From NCBI GenBank assembly GCA_900317855.1, contig ONIG01000023.1, positions 1 to 36,846 on the forward strand: a DNA stretch of 36,846 nt. The letters are read 5' to 3'. Below are positions 8,106 to 17,342 of this stretch, piece after piece. A model generated the notes under the pieces. The model did not search any database. It was not told where the DNA came from and worked only from the letters and a program-made list of their open reading frames with translations. The position numbers and the translations under genes were made by a program. The DNA is from an uncultured Eubacteriales bacterium (GTDB lineage: Bacteria; Bacillota; Clostridia; Oscillospirales; Oscillospiraceae). The number at the start of each line of letters is the position of its first letter. Within the stretch, counting starts at the first letter, position 1.

Positions 8106-8123
8106 CATCGCACTGCAACTGCA

Positions 8124-8155
8124 CAGCCCGCCCGGTACGCCGGGCGGGCTGTTTT
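8124..8155 (+). terminator. Terminator of the carboxypeptidase gene
   Basis: A perfect 12-bp stem (CAGCCCGCCCGG at 8124-8135 with its complement at 8140-8151), a TACG tetraloop and a TTTT tail, 18 bases after the stop. Confidence 0.93.
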
Positions 8156-8228
8156 ACGTGCCCAAACTTTTACGCGCGATTCTTTATCATTTGTTTACAA
8201 TTCCGGCCCTCCGGACGGCCCGGACACA

Positions 8229-8257
8229 TTGACCATTGCGGCACTTGATGCTATAAT
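8229..8257 (+). promoter_or_regulatory. Promoter of the 12-gene operon
   Basis: TTGACC (8229-8234) and TATAAT (8252-8257) with a 17-base spacer: one of the best promoters in the window. The next good terminator on this strand is at 19262, so it could drive all genes from 8332 to 19235. Confidence 0.85.
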
Positions 8258-8331
8258 ACACTGTCTAAGTATCACCATTCCGGCGCACACTGGAACTGCA
8301 CGGTTCTATCTGCCGGACAAGAGGAGCAGCT

Positions 8332-9192
8332 ATGTGGATTTCGGATTCTTGGCAGGACTTTGAGGTGCTCGACTGTTCGCGCGGCGAAAAGCTCGAGCGC
8401 TGGGGTAAATATACCCTCGTGCGCCCGGACCCCCAGGCCATCTGGGACACGCCGCGCACCGACCCCCGCTGGCGCACGGCCGACGGGCGCTACAGCCGCA
8501 GCCACACCGGCGGCGGCAGCTGGGACAAGCGCACCCTCCCGCCGAGCTGGGACATCCGTTATCGGGACCTGACGTTCCGCGTCAAGCCCATGAACTTCAA
8601 GCACACGGGCATCTTCCCCGAGCAGGCCGCCAACTGGGACTACGCCATGGCGAAGATCCGCGCGGCCGGCCGCCCGGTCTCGGTGCTCAATCTCTTCGGC
8701 TACACGGGCGCGGCCACGGTCGCGTGCGCGTCCGCCGGGGCGAGCGTGTGCCACGTCGACGCCGCCAAGGGCATGGTCGCCTGGGGCAAGGAAAACGCCG
8801 CCGCCTCCGGCGTGGCCGACCGGCCCATCCGCTGGATCGTGGACGACTGCGGCAAGTTCGTCGAGCGGGAGATCCGCCGCGGCCGCCGCTATGACGCCGT
8901 TATCATGGACCCGCCGAGCTACGGCCGCGGCCCCGGCGGCGAGGTTTGGAAGCTCGAGACGAACCTCTGGCCGTTTGTGGAGCTGGTGTCCGGCGTGCTG
9001 TCGGACGATCCGCTCTTTGTCATCATCAATTCCTACACCACGGGCCTGAGCCCGTCGGTGCTCACGTATCTCTCGGAGAGCATCTTCACCCGGCGCTTCG
9101 GCGGCCGCAGCGCCTCGCAGGAGCTGGGCCTGCCGGTCACGGCGTCCGGCCTCGTGCTGCCGTGCGGGGCGACCTGCCGTTGGGAGCGCTGA
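8332..9192 (+). CDS. Class I SAM-dependent methyltransferase, RlmI/RlmK-like
   Basis: A 286-residue methyltransferase of the COG1092 type, whose studied members methylate 23S rRNA. The SAM-binding loop is NLFGYTGAAT (from residue 120), the acidic strand end is VCHVDAAKGMVAW, and the catalytic motif is DPPSYGRG (193-200). No N-terminal PUA domain is seen, unlike E. coli RlmI; the N-terminal 90 residues instead hold WGKYTLVRPDPQAIWD and a Gly-rich segment typical of the Firmicute form. The start has GAGGAG about eight bases upstream. It is the first gene of the operon, 15 bases before ecfA1. Substrate and target base are inferred from family only. Confidence 0.85.
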   Translation: MWISDSWQDFEVLDCSRGEKLERWGKYTLVRPDPQAIWDTPRTDPRWRTADGRYSRSHTGGGSWDKRTLPPSWDIRYRDLTFRVKPMNFKHTGIFPEQAANWDYAMAKIRAAGRPVSVLNLFGYTGAATVACASAGASVCHVDAAKGMVAWGKENAAASGVADRPIRWIVDDCGKFVEREIRRGRRYDAVIMDPPSYGRGPGGEVWKLETNLWPFVELVSGVLSDDPLFVIINSYTTGLSPSVLTYLSESIFTRRFGGRSASQELGLPVTASGLVLPCGATCRWER

Positions 9193-9207
9193 GCGGAAAG
9201 GAACACC

Positions 9208-10044
9208 ATGGAACCGATCTTACGAACTGAACATCTGACCTTTACCTACCCCGGCGAGGCGCAGCCCACGCTCGGTGACCTCTCGCTCGAGATCGCGCGC
9301 GGCTCGTTCGTGGCCGTGCTGGGGCACAACGGCTCCGGCAAGAGCACGCTCGCCAAGCACTTCAACGCCATCCTGCTGCCGACCGGCGGCAAGGTGTATG
9401 TCGACGGCATGGACACGTCCGACGAGAACAATCTTCTGTCCGTGCGCGCCACGGTGGGCATGGTCTTTCAGAATCCCGATAACCAGATCGTCGCCAACGT
9501 CGTCGAGGACGACGTGGCCTTCGCGCCCGAGAACCTCGGTGTCCCGCCGCAGGAGATACGCGCACGCGTGGATGCAGCCCTGAAGCAGGTCGGCATGTAT
9601 GATTTTCGCCTGCACGCGCCGCACCTGCTCTCCGGCGGACAAAAGCAGCGCGTGGCCATCGCGGGCGTCATCGCCATGCAGCCCAAGTGCATCGTGCTCG
9701 ACGAGCCGACGGCCATGCTCGACCCGGCCGGCCGGCGCGAGGTCATTGACACGGTGACCAAACTCTGCCGCGAGCAGGGCATCACGGTCGTGCTCATTAC
9801 GCATCATATGGAAGAATGCATCGGCGCTGACCGCGTCATCGTGCTCTCGAACGGCGCCGTCGTTGCCGACGGTGCGCCGAAGCAGGTCTTCTCGCAGGTC
9901 GAGCTGCTGAAACGGGAGGGCCTCACCGCGCCCGTCACCGTCCGGCTGCTGCACGCGCTGCGCGCGCACGGCATGGACGTGCCGCTCGACGCGCTCACGG
10001 TCTCCGACTGTGCGGATGCTGTCGCCGCCGCCCTGAAACCGTAA
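9208..10044 (+). CDS. ecfA1: ECF transporter ATPase A1
   Basis: A 278-residue ABC ATPase of the energy-coupling factor module, which powers uptake of vitamins and metal ions through interchangeable S-components. It shows Walker [10 protein letters not shown] (39-47), Q-loop [10 protein letters not shown], signature [11 protein letters not shown] (from 141), Walker B CIVLDEP with catalytic Glu166, D-loop AMLD and the THH switch. It is followed by a second ATPase and the T component in the standard order. No substrate-binding S gene is present here, which fits a group II (shared) ECF module. Which member of the pair is called A1 follows gene order. Confidence 0.95.
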   Translation: MEPILRTEHLTFTYPGEAQPTLGDLSLEIARGSFVAVLGHNGSGKSTLAKHFNAILLPTGGKVYVDGMDTSDENNLLSVRATVGMVFQNPDNQIVANVVEDDVAFAPENLGVPPQEIRARVDAALKQVGMYDFRLHAPHLLSGGQKQRVAIAGVIAMQPKCIVLDEPTAMLDPAGRREVIDTVTKLCREQGITVVLITHHMEECIGADRVIVLSNGAVVADGAPKQVFSQVELLKREGLTAPVTVRLLHALRAHGMDVPLDALTVSDCADAVAAALKP

Positions 10045-10081
10045 CCGCCGATCTTCACCGATAGATAAAGGAAACGAAATT

Positions 10082-10948
10082 ATGACGCCAATCATCCGGG
10101 TGGATCACCTCCGGCACGTCTACAGTGCCGGGACACCTTTTGAAAAAGTCGCCATCGACGATATTGACCTCGCCATCCCCGCCGGGCAGTTCGTGGGCAT
10201 CATCGGCCACACGGGCTCCGGCAAGAGCACGTTCATCCAGCACCTCAACGGTCTGCTCGCGCCCTCGTCCGGCACCGTGCTCTTCGACGGGGAGGACATT
10301 CACCGCAGCAAGGCCGCCACGCGCGACGTGCGCTTTCAGGTTGGGCTCGTCTTTCAGTATCCCGAGCACCAGCTCTTTGAGGAGACGGTGTATCAGGACA
10401 TCGCCTTCGGCCCGAAAAACGCCAGGCTCTCCACGGAGGAGGTCGATGCGCGCGTGCGCGAGGCCGCGCGCTTTGCCGGCGTGGACGAGTCGCTCTTCGA
10501 GCGCTCGCCGCTTGAGCTCTCCGGCGGGCAGAAGCGCCGCATCGCCATTGCCGGCGTGATCGCCATGCGCCCCAAGGTGCTCATTCTTGACGAGCCGACG
10601 GCCGGCCTTGACCCCGCGGGCTGCCGCGGCGTGCTTGAAAACATCGCCGCCTACCGGCGCGAGACCGGCTCGGCCGTCCTGCTTGTCACGCACAGCATGG
10701 ACGATGCCGCGCGCATCGCCGACCGGCTCATCGTCTTTCACGCCGGGCATGTCGCCTTCGACGGCGCACCGGCGGAGGTCTTTGCCCACACGCAGGAGCT
10801 GCTCGATATCGGCCTCGACGTGCCGCAGGCTGCGCGCATCGCGCAGGCGCTGCGCGACCGGGGCATTCCGCTCCCGCCGTCGATCTATACCCTCGAGCAG
10901 CTCACGGACGCGCTGCTCGCCGCCGGAAAGGAGGCGGGCGTATGCTGA
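10082..10948 (+). CDS. ecfA2: ECF transporter ATPase A2
   Basis: A 288-residue partner ATPase. It has Walker A GHTGSGKST (42-50), Q-loop VFQYPEHQLF, signature LSGGQKRRIAI, Walker B VLILDEPTAGLDP and the switch THSMDD. The C-terminal half carries the helical region found in EcfA proteins for pairing with the T component. Its last codons overlap the ecfT start (ATGCTGA at 10942-10948), pointing to coupled translation and fixed subunit ratios. A 37-base gap separates it from ecfA1, with AAAGGAAA as ribosome site. Confidence 0.95.
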   Translation: MTPIIRVDHLRHVYSAGTPFEKVAIDDIDLAIPAGQFVGIIGHTGSGKSTFIQHLNGLLAPSSGTVLFDGEDIHRSKAATRDVRFQVGLVFQYPEHQLFEETVYQDIAFGPKNARLSTEEVDARVREAARFAGVDESLFERSPLELSGGQKRRIAIAGVIAMRPKVLILDEPTAGLDPAGCRGVLENIAAYRRETGSAVLLVTHSMDDAARIADRLIVFHAGHVAFDGAPAEVFAHTQELLDIGLDVPQAARIAQALRDRGIPLPPSIYTLEQLTDALLAAGKEAGVC

Positions 10949-11745
10949 AGGACGTCACCCTCGGCCAGTTTTTCCCCGGCAGCAGCATCGTGCACCGGCT
11001 CGACCCGCGCTGCAAGCTCCTGCTGACCATCGTCTATATTGCGGCGCTGTTCACGGCGAAAAGCTATGTGTCCTACGCCGTCATGCTGATCATTACGGGC
11101 GTGTGCATCGCGCTCTCGCGCATCCCGCTGAAAGTCATCCTCCGCGGCCTCAAGCCGCTGTGGATCATCATCGCACTCACGGCCGTGCTCAATATCTTCT
11201 TCACGCCCGGGCGCGAGCTCGTGTCCTTCTGGAAAATCACCATCACCTGCGAGGGCCTGATCCGTGCCGTGTTCATGGTCCTGCGTATCACGATGCTCAT
11301 CGCAGGCACGTTCCTGCTGACCTATACCACGTCGCCCATCGCGCTCACCGACGCGATGGAGATCCTTTTCGGCCCGCTCAAAAAGCTCAAAGTGCCCGTG
11401 CACGAGATGAGCATGATGATGTCCATGGCCCTGCGCTTCATCCCGACGCTCATCGAGGAGACGGACAAGATCATGTCCGCGCAGAAAGCGCGCGGCGCCG
11501 ATTTTGAGACCGGCAACCTCTTTCAGCGCGCCCGCGCGCTGCTGCCGCTGCTCGTGCCGCTGTTCGTGTCGGCGTTTCGCCGTGCGGACGAGCTGGCCGT
11601 GGCCATGGAGTGCCGCTGCTATCACGGCGACGAGGGGCGCACGCGCATGAAGCAGCTCACCTGGTGCACGCGCGACACGCTGGCCATGGTCTGGAGCGCG
11701 CTCGTGCTCGCCGGGGTCATCGTGCTCGCGAGGTTCGGCCTGTGA
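10942..11745 (+). CDS. ecfT: ECF transporter transmembrane component T
   Basis: A 267-residue membrane protein linking the two ATPases to S-components. Several hydrophobic helices lie in 25-130 and again near 200-215 and 245-265. The two coupling-helix motifs are visible: KARGADF with ARG at 183-185, and a second Arg motif at ECRCYHGDEGRTR (223-235). Both insert into grooves of the ATPases in known structures. It overlaps ecfA2 by 7 bases, and its stop overlaps the GTG start of truA. Confidence 0.94.
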   Translation: MLKDVTLGQFFPGSSIVHRLDPRCKLLLTIVYIAALFTAKSYVSYAVMLIITGVCIALSRIPLKVILRGLKPLWIIIALTAVLNIFFTPGRELVSFWKITITCEGLIRAVFMVLRITMLIAGTFLLTYTTSPIALTDAMEILFGPLKKLKVPVHEMSMMMSMALRFIPTLIEETDKIMSAQKARGADFETGNLFQRARALLPLLVPLFVSAFRRADELAVAMECRCYHGDEGRTRMKQLTWCTRDTLAMVWSALVLAGVIVLARFGL

Positions 11746-12512
11746 GACGCAACATCGCCCTGCGCCTGCAGTATGACGGCACGGCCTATCACGGCTGGCA
11801 GGTGCAGAAGACGGACATCACCGTCGCCGAAACGCTGGAGCGCGCGCTCACGAAGGTCTGCGGCGAGCCGATCAAGGTCGTCGGCTGCGGCCGCACGGAC
11901 GCGGGCGTGCACGCAAAGCGCTACTGTGCCAATTTCCGCACCGACTGCACGATCCCGATCGACCGGGTGCCCCTCGCGGTCAATGCCCGCCTCCCGGCGG
12001 ACATCGCCGTGGTCGACGCCGTCACCGCGCCGGAGGACTTCAACGCCATCGGCTCGTGCATCCAGAAGGAATACGTCTATCAGATCTACAACTCCCGCAT
12101 CCGCGATGCGTTCCTGGAGCACCGCGTCTGCTTTTATCCCCAGCCGCTGGATTTTGAGCGGCTCGCGCGCGCCGGCCGCGCCTTTGAGGGCACGCACGAC
12201 TTTGCCGCCGTGCGCTCCGTTGGCACCGAGACGCGCACGACCGTGCGCACGGTGCACTGGTGCCGCGCCGAGCGGGACGGTCCGCTCATCTCCATCGCCG
12301 TCTGTGCCGACGGCTTCCTGTATAATATGGTGCGCGCCATCGTCGGCACCATGGTCTACGCGTCCTACGGCAAAATCGAGCCGGAGGCTATCCCGGCATT
12401 GCTGGCCACGCGCGACCGGCGCCTCACGGGGCCGACCATGCCCCCGCAGGGGCTGTATCTCAACCGCGTGTGGTACGACGGCGCCGTCGGCGATATGATG
12501 AATCAGGCCTGA
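11742..12512 (+). CDS. truA: tRNA pseudouridine(38-40) synthase TruA
   Basis: A 256-residue enzyme that isomerises uridines 38, 39 and 40 in the anticodon arm. The catalytic Asp53 lies in GCGRTDAGVHA, and the N-terminus RRNIALRLQYDGTAYHGWQ is canonical. I choose the GTG at 11742, which overlaps the ecfT stop (GTGA); the frame stays open far upstream, but that part reads as shadow sequence of ecfT. ecfA1-ecfA2-ecfT-truA is a widely conserved order in Firmicutes. Elsewhere rplM-rpsI often follow; here they do not. Confidence 0.95.
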   Translation: MRRNIALRLQYDGTAYHGWQVQKTDITVAETLERALTKVCGEPIKVVGCGRTDAGVHAKRYCANFRTDCTIPIDRVPLAVNARLPADIAVVDAVTAPEDFNAIGSCIQKEYVYQIYNSRIRDAFLEHRVCFYPQPLDFERLARAGRAFEGTHDFAAVRSVGTETRTTVRTVHWCRAERDGPLISIAVCADGFLYNMVRAIVGTMVYASYGKIEPEAIPALLATRDRRLTGPTMPPQGLYLNRVWYDGAVGDMMNQA

Positions 12513-12548
12513 CACCGCATCCGCCCAGCGGATAGGGGAGGAATGTCC

Positions 12549-13646
12549 ATGAACGACCATCAAAAACGAAATCCCAGGCTGCGGCAGACCGTCATCGTGG
12601 CGGTGTGCGTGCTGGCCGTGCTGCTGTTTTTGTATCTGCTGCTGCGTGACCGGCCCGGCTCGGCGAGCGACTATCTGGACGACAGCGCACCCTACACGTT
12701 CGACTCCAGCGCCAGCCGCACCTTCCGCACGGTGGACAGCCGTCTCGCGGTCGTGTCCTCGAGCGGCCTGCAGCTGCTCGATGACAACGGCAAGACCGTC
12801 CTGCACGAGATCTTCACGCTCTCGCAGCCGGGCATCTCCGTCGGCGGCGAGCGCGTGTGCGCCTATGACATCGGCGGCACAACGCTGTGCGTGGCGGATT
12901 TCAAGGGCAACAAGACCGACATCGAGCCCGCCGGGGAGATCATCAGCGCCGACCTGAGCGACAGCGGCTATCTCGCCGTCTGCTCGGACGCCGCAGGCTA
13001 TAAGGGCGCCGTCACGGTGTATGACACCTCCGGCAAGGCCGTCTATGTCTGGTATTCCGGCACGGGCTACCTCGTGCGCGCCGCCGTGAGTCCGGACGGG
13101 AAGTATCTCGCCGCGCTCTGCCTGCAGGATTCCGGCAGCGTCGTGCACACCTTCGCCCTCACGAGCGCCGATGAGCGCGGCAGCGCAGAGTGCGCCGACG
13201 AACTCTTTGCCGACCTCTTCTGGCGCGGGGGCAAGGTCTGCTGCGTGTCGCAGACGCGCCTGGCCTTTTTTGACGATAACGCAAAGCTCACCGCCGAGTA
13301 CCCCTTCGGCGACCTGTACCTGTATGACTACGCCGCCGAGGGCGACGGGTTTGTGACCCTCGCGCTCAGCCGCTACCGCTCCGGCAGCGCCGAGCAGCTC
13401 GTCACGATCAGCGCCTCCGGCAATGCGCTCGGCAAGTGCAGCACGACCGGCGCCGTCACGAGCCTGTCGGTCAACGGCAAGCAGGTGCTCGTGCAGTACA
13501 GCGACCGGCTCACGCTCTATAACCAGCAGCTCGATGAGATCAAGTCCGTCGAGCAGAACCTGCTCGGCGTCCGCCGCTCGGTGCTGCTGCGCCGGGGCGC
13601 AGCGCTGCTCGTGAGCGGCTCGAGCGCCGAGGTGCTCGCCTTCTGA
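12549..13646 (+). CDS. Membrane-anchored DUF5711-like protein
   Basis: A 365-residue protein with one N-terminal membrane helix (about 12-32, ending FLYLLLRD) and a large outside domain. That domain looks like a run of beta strands with repeats such as LAVVSSSGLQLLDDNGK, VCAYDIGGTTLCVADFKG and AAVSPDGKYLAALCLQ, suggesting a WD40/PQQ-like propeller. It resembles the DUF5711 family of Clostridia (recalled, not searched). The ATG at 12549 is preferred to the one at 12543, because GGGGAGGA ends at 12542 and leaves proper spacing only for the second. Its place before a CvpA-like gene is common in this group. Function unknown. Confidence 0.7.
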   Translation: MNDHQKRNPRLRQTVIVAVCVLAVLLFLYLLLRDRPGSASDYLDDSAPYTFDSSASRTFRTVDSRLAVVSSSGLQLLDDNGKTVLHEIFTLSQPGISVGGERVCAYDIGGTTLCVADFKGNKTDIEPAGEIISADLSDSGYLAVCSDAAGYKGAVTVYDTSGKAVYVWYSGTGYLVRAAVSPDGKYLAALCLQDSGSVVHTFALTSADERGSAECADELFADLFWRGGKVCCVSQTRLAFFDDNAKLTAEYPFGDLYLYDYAAEGDGFVTLALSRYRSGSAEQLVTISASGNALGKCSTTGAVTSLSVNGKQVLVQYSDRLTLYNQQLDEIKSVEQNLLGVRRSVLLRRGAALLVSGSSAEVLAF

Positions 13647-13683
13647 CCCCCGCAGCCTAGAGAGAAAGAACAGGGATACACCT

Positions 13684-14397
13684 ATGAAGATCGTATTGAC
13701 AGTGGTGCTTGCCGCCATTTTTCTGGCCGCCGTCTGGAGCGGCTACCGCCGCGGGCTGATCCTCAGCGCCGCGCAGCTGGCCGCCATCGTCGTCGCGCTC
13801 TACGGCGCGGCGCTGCTCGCGGGCCTGTTTTCTGACCGGCTCCTGCCGGTGGCGGAGCCGTTTGCCGGCGGGTACTTTGAGGGCCAGCTTGATATTGTCG
13901 CCACCGAACTGCCGGATAACGACGCCGGCCTCTCGGGCGAGGACTGGGTCGCCGCGCACCCCGACACCGCGCAGGAATATGCCGAGCAGTGCTTTGCCGC
14001 CGCCGGTGTCGCCGGCCGGCCGGCGCAGCGCATGGCCCGCGCCGCGCTCGCCATGCGCGACGAGCAGGGCGTCACCCTGCGCGCCGCCATGACGCAGGTC
14101 TACTGCGCGCGGCTGTGCTACGTGCTCGTCACGTCCGTCGGCTTTTTACTCATTCTGCTCATTCTGGCCGCGATCGGCAACCTGCCGAACCTGGCCTTCA
14201 AGCTCCCGAACCGGGAGAAACTCAACGACATTGGCGGCGCCGCCCTCGGCGCGGTCAACGGCGTGTGCTTCGGCATCCTGTTGTGCTGGGCATTGCAGTT
14301 TGCCGGGCCCGTCATCGGCCGCGACACCCTCGCGCACACCGCCCTGGCAAAAGCGCTGCTGGCCATCGACGTGCTCACGCTCGGCGTGGGCGTGTGA
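13684..14397 (+). CDS. CvpA-family membrane protein
   Basis: A 237-residue membrane protein. Helices are near 3-22, 25-48, 146-165 and 190-212. The start IVLTVVLAAIFLAAVWSGYRRGLI and the later GGAALGAVNGVCFGILLCWAL are typical of CvpA/colicin V production-like proteins. The stretch between helices two and three (about 50-145) is long and polar, more than in E. coli CvpA. CvpA proteins are linked to envelope stress and colicin V export in E. coli; the role in Gram-positives is unclear. Gap to the previous gene is 37 bases, and to the next 39. Confidence 0.75.
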   Translation: MKIVLTVVLAAIFLAAVWSGYRRGLILSAAQLAAIVVALYGAALLAGLFSDRLLPVAEPFAGGYFEGQLDIVATELPDNDAGLSGEDWVAAHPDTAQEYAEQCFAAAGVAGRPAQRMARAALAMRDEQGVTLRAAMTQVYCARLCYVLVTSVGFLLILLILAAIGNLPNLAFKLPNREKLNDIGGAALGAVNGVCFGILLCWALQFAGPVIGRDTLAHTALAKALLAIDVLTLGVGV

Positions 14398-14436
14398 CCG
14401 GCGCGCACGGAATCTATCGAACAGGAGAACCAGTCT

Positions 14437-16824
14437 ATGCAGCCTACACTCTGCTCCCGCTGCAAGAAAAACGTAGCGGTGATCTTTATCACACGAATCG
14501 AAAACGGCGAGTCCCATAACGAGGGCCTGTGCCTGCGCTGTGCGCGCGAGCTGCACATCAAGCCCGTCGATGAGATGATGGAAAAGCTCGGCATCTCGGA
14601 CGCCGATCTCGACAATCTCACCGGCGATGTGGCGGAAATGCTCGGCAGCATGGGCATGCTCGGCGGCGACGGCGCGGCCGACACGGACCCCGACGCCCCC
14701 GACGCCGACACGGACGAGGACGACGGTAAGACCGCGACCTTCCCATTCCTCAACCGCCTCTTTAACCAGAATCCGCCCCCGGCGGCCGATTCTGATTCTG
14801 CCGCCGCGTCCGAGCCGCCGCGCGCCGACGGCAGCGCTTCCGACAATCGCGGCGCTGCCCCGCGCAAGCTCAAGTTCCTGAATAACTACTGCATCGACCT
14901 CACGCAGCGCGCCCGCGACGGCAAGCTCGACGCCATGGTCGGCCGCGCCGAGGAGCTCGAGCACGTCATCCAGATCCTCAACCGCCGCCAGAAGAACAAC
15001 CCCTGCCTCATCGGTGAGCCCGGCGTCGGCAAGACGGCCATCGCCGAGGGCCTTGCCCAGCGCATCGCCGAGGGGAACGTGCCCTATAAGCTGCGCGACA
15101 AGCAGGTCTATCTGCTCGACCTCACGGCGCTTGTGGCGGGCACGCAGTTCCGCGGCCAGTTTGAGAGCCGCATGAAGGGCCTCATCGAGGAGATCCGCCG
15201 CGTCGGCAACATCATCCTCGTCATCGACGAGGTGCACAACATCGTCGGCGCCGGCGATGCCGAGGGCAGCATGAACGCCGCCAACATCCTCAAGCCCGCG
15301 CTCTCGCGCGGCGAGATCCAGGTCATCGGCGCGACGACGTTCGCCGAGTACCGCAAGCACATCGAAAAGGACGCGGCCCTCGAGCGCCGCTTCCAGCCCG
15401 TCACGGTGGCCGAGCCGAGCATCGACGACAGCGTCGAGATCCTCAAGGGCGTGCGCCGCTATTACGAGGACTTCCACGGCGTCGTCATCCCGGACGCCAT
15501 GTGCCGTCTGGCCGTCGTGCTCAGCGAGCGCTATATCACCGACCGTTTCCTGCCCGACAAGGCCATCGATCTCATCGACGAGGCCTGCTCGGACGTGAAC
15601 CTGAAAAATCCCGACCTCATCCGCGCGGACGAGGTCGAAAAGGAGATCGGCGACTACGTGCGCGAGCGCGAGCTGCTGGCCTCCGCGCCGCCGCAGACCG
15701 GCGGCGAGTATGACGAGCAGGAGCTCGACCGCCGCTACGAGCGCATCGCCGAGCTGCGCAGCCGCGAGATGCAGCTGCAGACCGAGCTCGACACCCTGCA
15801 CGCCAAGGGCCGCCCGGAGCTCACGGCGGATAACCTCGCGCGCATCATCGAGCTCTGGACGAAGATCCCGGCCGCGAGCATCCGCGCCGATGAGTTCGAG
15901 CAGCTCGCCGGCCTCGGCGACCGGCTGCGCGCGCACATCGTCGGTCAGGACCAGGCGATCGACACCGTCTGCGCCGCCATCCGGCGCAGCCGCGTCGGCC
16001 TGCAGGCCAAGCGCAAGCCCGTGAGCTTCCTGTTCGTCGGCGGCACCGGCGTCGGCAAGACGGAGCTCGTTAAGCGCCTCGCCGACGAGCTTTTCCACGC
16101 GCCCGAGTCGCTCATCCGGCTGGATATGTCGGAGTTCATGGAGAAGTTCTCCGTCTCGCGCATGATTGGCTCGCCCCCGGGCTACGTCGGCTATGACGAG
16201 GCCGGCCAGCTCACGGAGAAGATCCGCCGCCGCCCGTACTCCGTCGTCCTCTTCGACGAGATCGAAAAGGCGCACCCGGACGTCATGAACCTGCTGCTGC
16301 AGATCCTCGACGACGGCCGCATCACGGACGCGCAGGGCCGCACCGTGAACTTTGAAAACACGGTCATCATCATGACCACGAACGCCGGCAGCAACACGCG
16401 CACCGGCACGCTCGGCTTCGGCCTGAGCGCGGACGATCAGAGCCGCGAGCGCGCGCAGCGCGCCCTCAACGAGTTCCTGCGTCCGGAGTTTCTTAATCGC
16501 ATCGACGAGATCGTCTACTTTAACCACCTTACGGAGGAAAACTTCCGCGCCATCGCGGCGCTCATGCTCGACGAAGTGCGCACCGCCATGGCCGAGCGCG
16601 GCATGACCCTGCACTGGACGCCGGCCGTCATCGACTACCTCGTCCGCAAGGGCTTCAGCGAGACCTACGGCGCGCGCAACCTGCGCCGCACCATCCAGCG
16701 CGACGTGGAGGATGCCATCGCCACGGCCATTGTCGCTCAGCGCAAGGCCGCCGGGGACGTCGGCATCGACGCGCAGGACGATCACATCACCGTCACCATC
16801 GACGGTAAGGAGGTAACCGCATGA
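14437..16824 (+). CDS. ClpE-like AAA+ unfoldase with N-terminal zinc finger
   Basis: A 795-residue Hsp100 protein expected to unfold substrates for ClpP. An N-terminal zinc finger (Cys6, Cys9, Cys32, Cys35) replaces the usual Clp_N double repeat, as in ClpE. An acidic, Pro/Ala-rich linker follows (about 60-140). AAA1 has Walker A GEPGVGKT (193-200) and Walker B LVIDE (261-265). A short coiled middle domain spans 425-455. AAA2 has Walker A GGTGVGKT (535-542), Walker B VVLFDE (603-608) and a GARNLRR sensor 2. The LGF tripeptide at 659-661 is placed like the ClpP-docking loop. It is cotranscribed with a macrodomain gene whose start overlaps its stop. No CtsR-like operator was seen in front. Naming it ClpE rather than ClpC rests on the zinc finger. 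Confidence 0.9.
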   Translation: MQPTLCSRCKKNVAVIFITRIENGESHNEGLCLRCARELHIKPVDEMMEKLGISDADLDNLTGDVAEMLGSMGMLGGDGAADTDPDAPDADTDEDDGKTATFPFLNRLFNQNPPPAADSDSAAASEPPRADGSASDNRGAAPRKLKFLNNYCIDLTQRARDGKLDAMVGRAEELEHVIQILNRRQKNNPCLIGEPGVGKTAIAEGLAQRIAEGNVPYKLRDKQVYLLDLTALVAGTQFRGQFESRMKGLIEEIRRVGNIILVIDEVHNIVGAGDAEGSMNAANILKPALSRGEIQVIGATTFAEYRKHIEKDAALERRFQPVTVAEPSIDDSVEILKGVRRYYEDFHGVVIPDAMCRLAVVLSERYITDRFLPDKAIDLIDEACSDVNLKNPDLIRADEVEKEIGDYVRERELLASAPPQTGGEYDEQELDRRYERIAELRSREMQLQTELDTLHAKGRPELTADNLARIIELWTKIPAASIRADEFEQLAGLGDRLRAHIVGQDQAIDTVCAAIRRSRVGLQAKRKPVSFLFVGGTGVGKTELVKRLADELFHAPESLIRLDMSEFMEKFSVSRMIGSPPGYVGYDEAGQLTEKIRRRPYSVVLFDEIEKAHPDVMNLLLQILDDGRITDAQGRTVNFENTVIIMTTNAGSNTRTGTLGFGLSADDQSRERAQRALNEFLRPEFLNRIDEIVYFNHLTEENFRAIAALMLDEVRTAMAERGMTLHWTPAVIDYLVRKGFSETYGARNLRRTIQRDVEDAIATAIVAQRKAAGDVGIDAQDDHITVTIDGKEVTA

Positions 16825-17342
16825 ACCGTTTCGAAGTCATTCAGGGCGACATCACAAAGTCCGATGTCGACGCCATCGTCAACGCTGCCAACTGCTCGCT
16901 GCTCGGCGGCGGCGGGGTAGACGGGGCCATCCACATGGCCGCCGGCACCGGCCTGCTCAATGAGTGCCGCGGCCTCAACGGCTGCCGAACCGGCGAGGCG
17001 AAGATCACCCGCGGCTACCGCCTGCCGGCGCGCCACGTTATCCACACGCCCGGCCCCCGCTGGCGCGACGGGCAGCACGGCGAGCCCGAGCTGCTGGCCA
17101 ATTGCTACCGCAACAGCCTGCGCCTTGCGAGCGAGAACGGCTGCCATACGGTCGATTTCCCGTCCATCAGCACGGGCATCTACCACTTCCCGCTGAACCA
17201 GGCGGCGGAGATCGCCGTGCGCGAGATCACGGCCTATCTTGCCGACCATCCCGAGATCACGCGCGTGCGCATGGTCTGCTTTGACAGCCGCACCCGCGCC
17301 GCGTACGAGGCCGCGCTGGCCGCGCAGGAATGCGCCGGCTGA
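16821..17342 (+). CDS. Macrodomain protein, ADP-ribose binding/hydrolysing
   Basis: A 173-residue single macrodomain of MacroD/YmdB type. Family members remove ADP-ribose from acidic residues or deacetylate O-acetyl-ADP-ribose. Visible motifs: [18 protein letters not shown] (7-24), the loop [16 protein letters not shown] (28-42), [20 protein letters not shown] and the phosphate-binding loop [11 protein letters not shown]. Nothing obvious is missing from the binding site. The ATG overlaps the Clp gene's stop (ATGA at 16821), with GGAGG just upstream, so the two proteins are probably made together. A link between ADP-ribose signalling and Clp proteolysis is speculation. The gene overlaps the next by 13 bases. 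Confidence 0.92.
   Translation: MNRFEVIQGDITKSDVDAIVNAANCSLLGGGGVDGAIHMAAGTGLLNECRGLNGCRTGEAKITRGYRLPARHVIHTPGPRWRDGQHGEPELLANCYRNSLRLASENGCHTVDFPSISTGIYHFPLNQAAEIAVREITAYLADHPEITRVRMVCFDSRTRAAYEAALAAQECAG

Noticed and set aside
14146..16785. 879-codon open frame opposite the Clp gene (similar ones opposite truA-DUF5711 and the SLH protein)
   Set aside because: These arise from codon bias at high GC. They have no ribosome site, no domain motifs and cross gene boundaries of clearly real genes.
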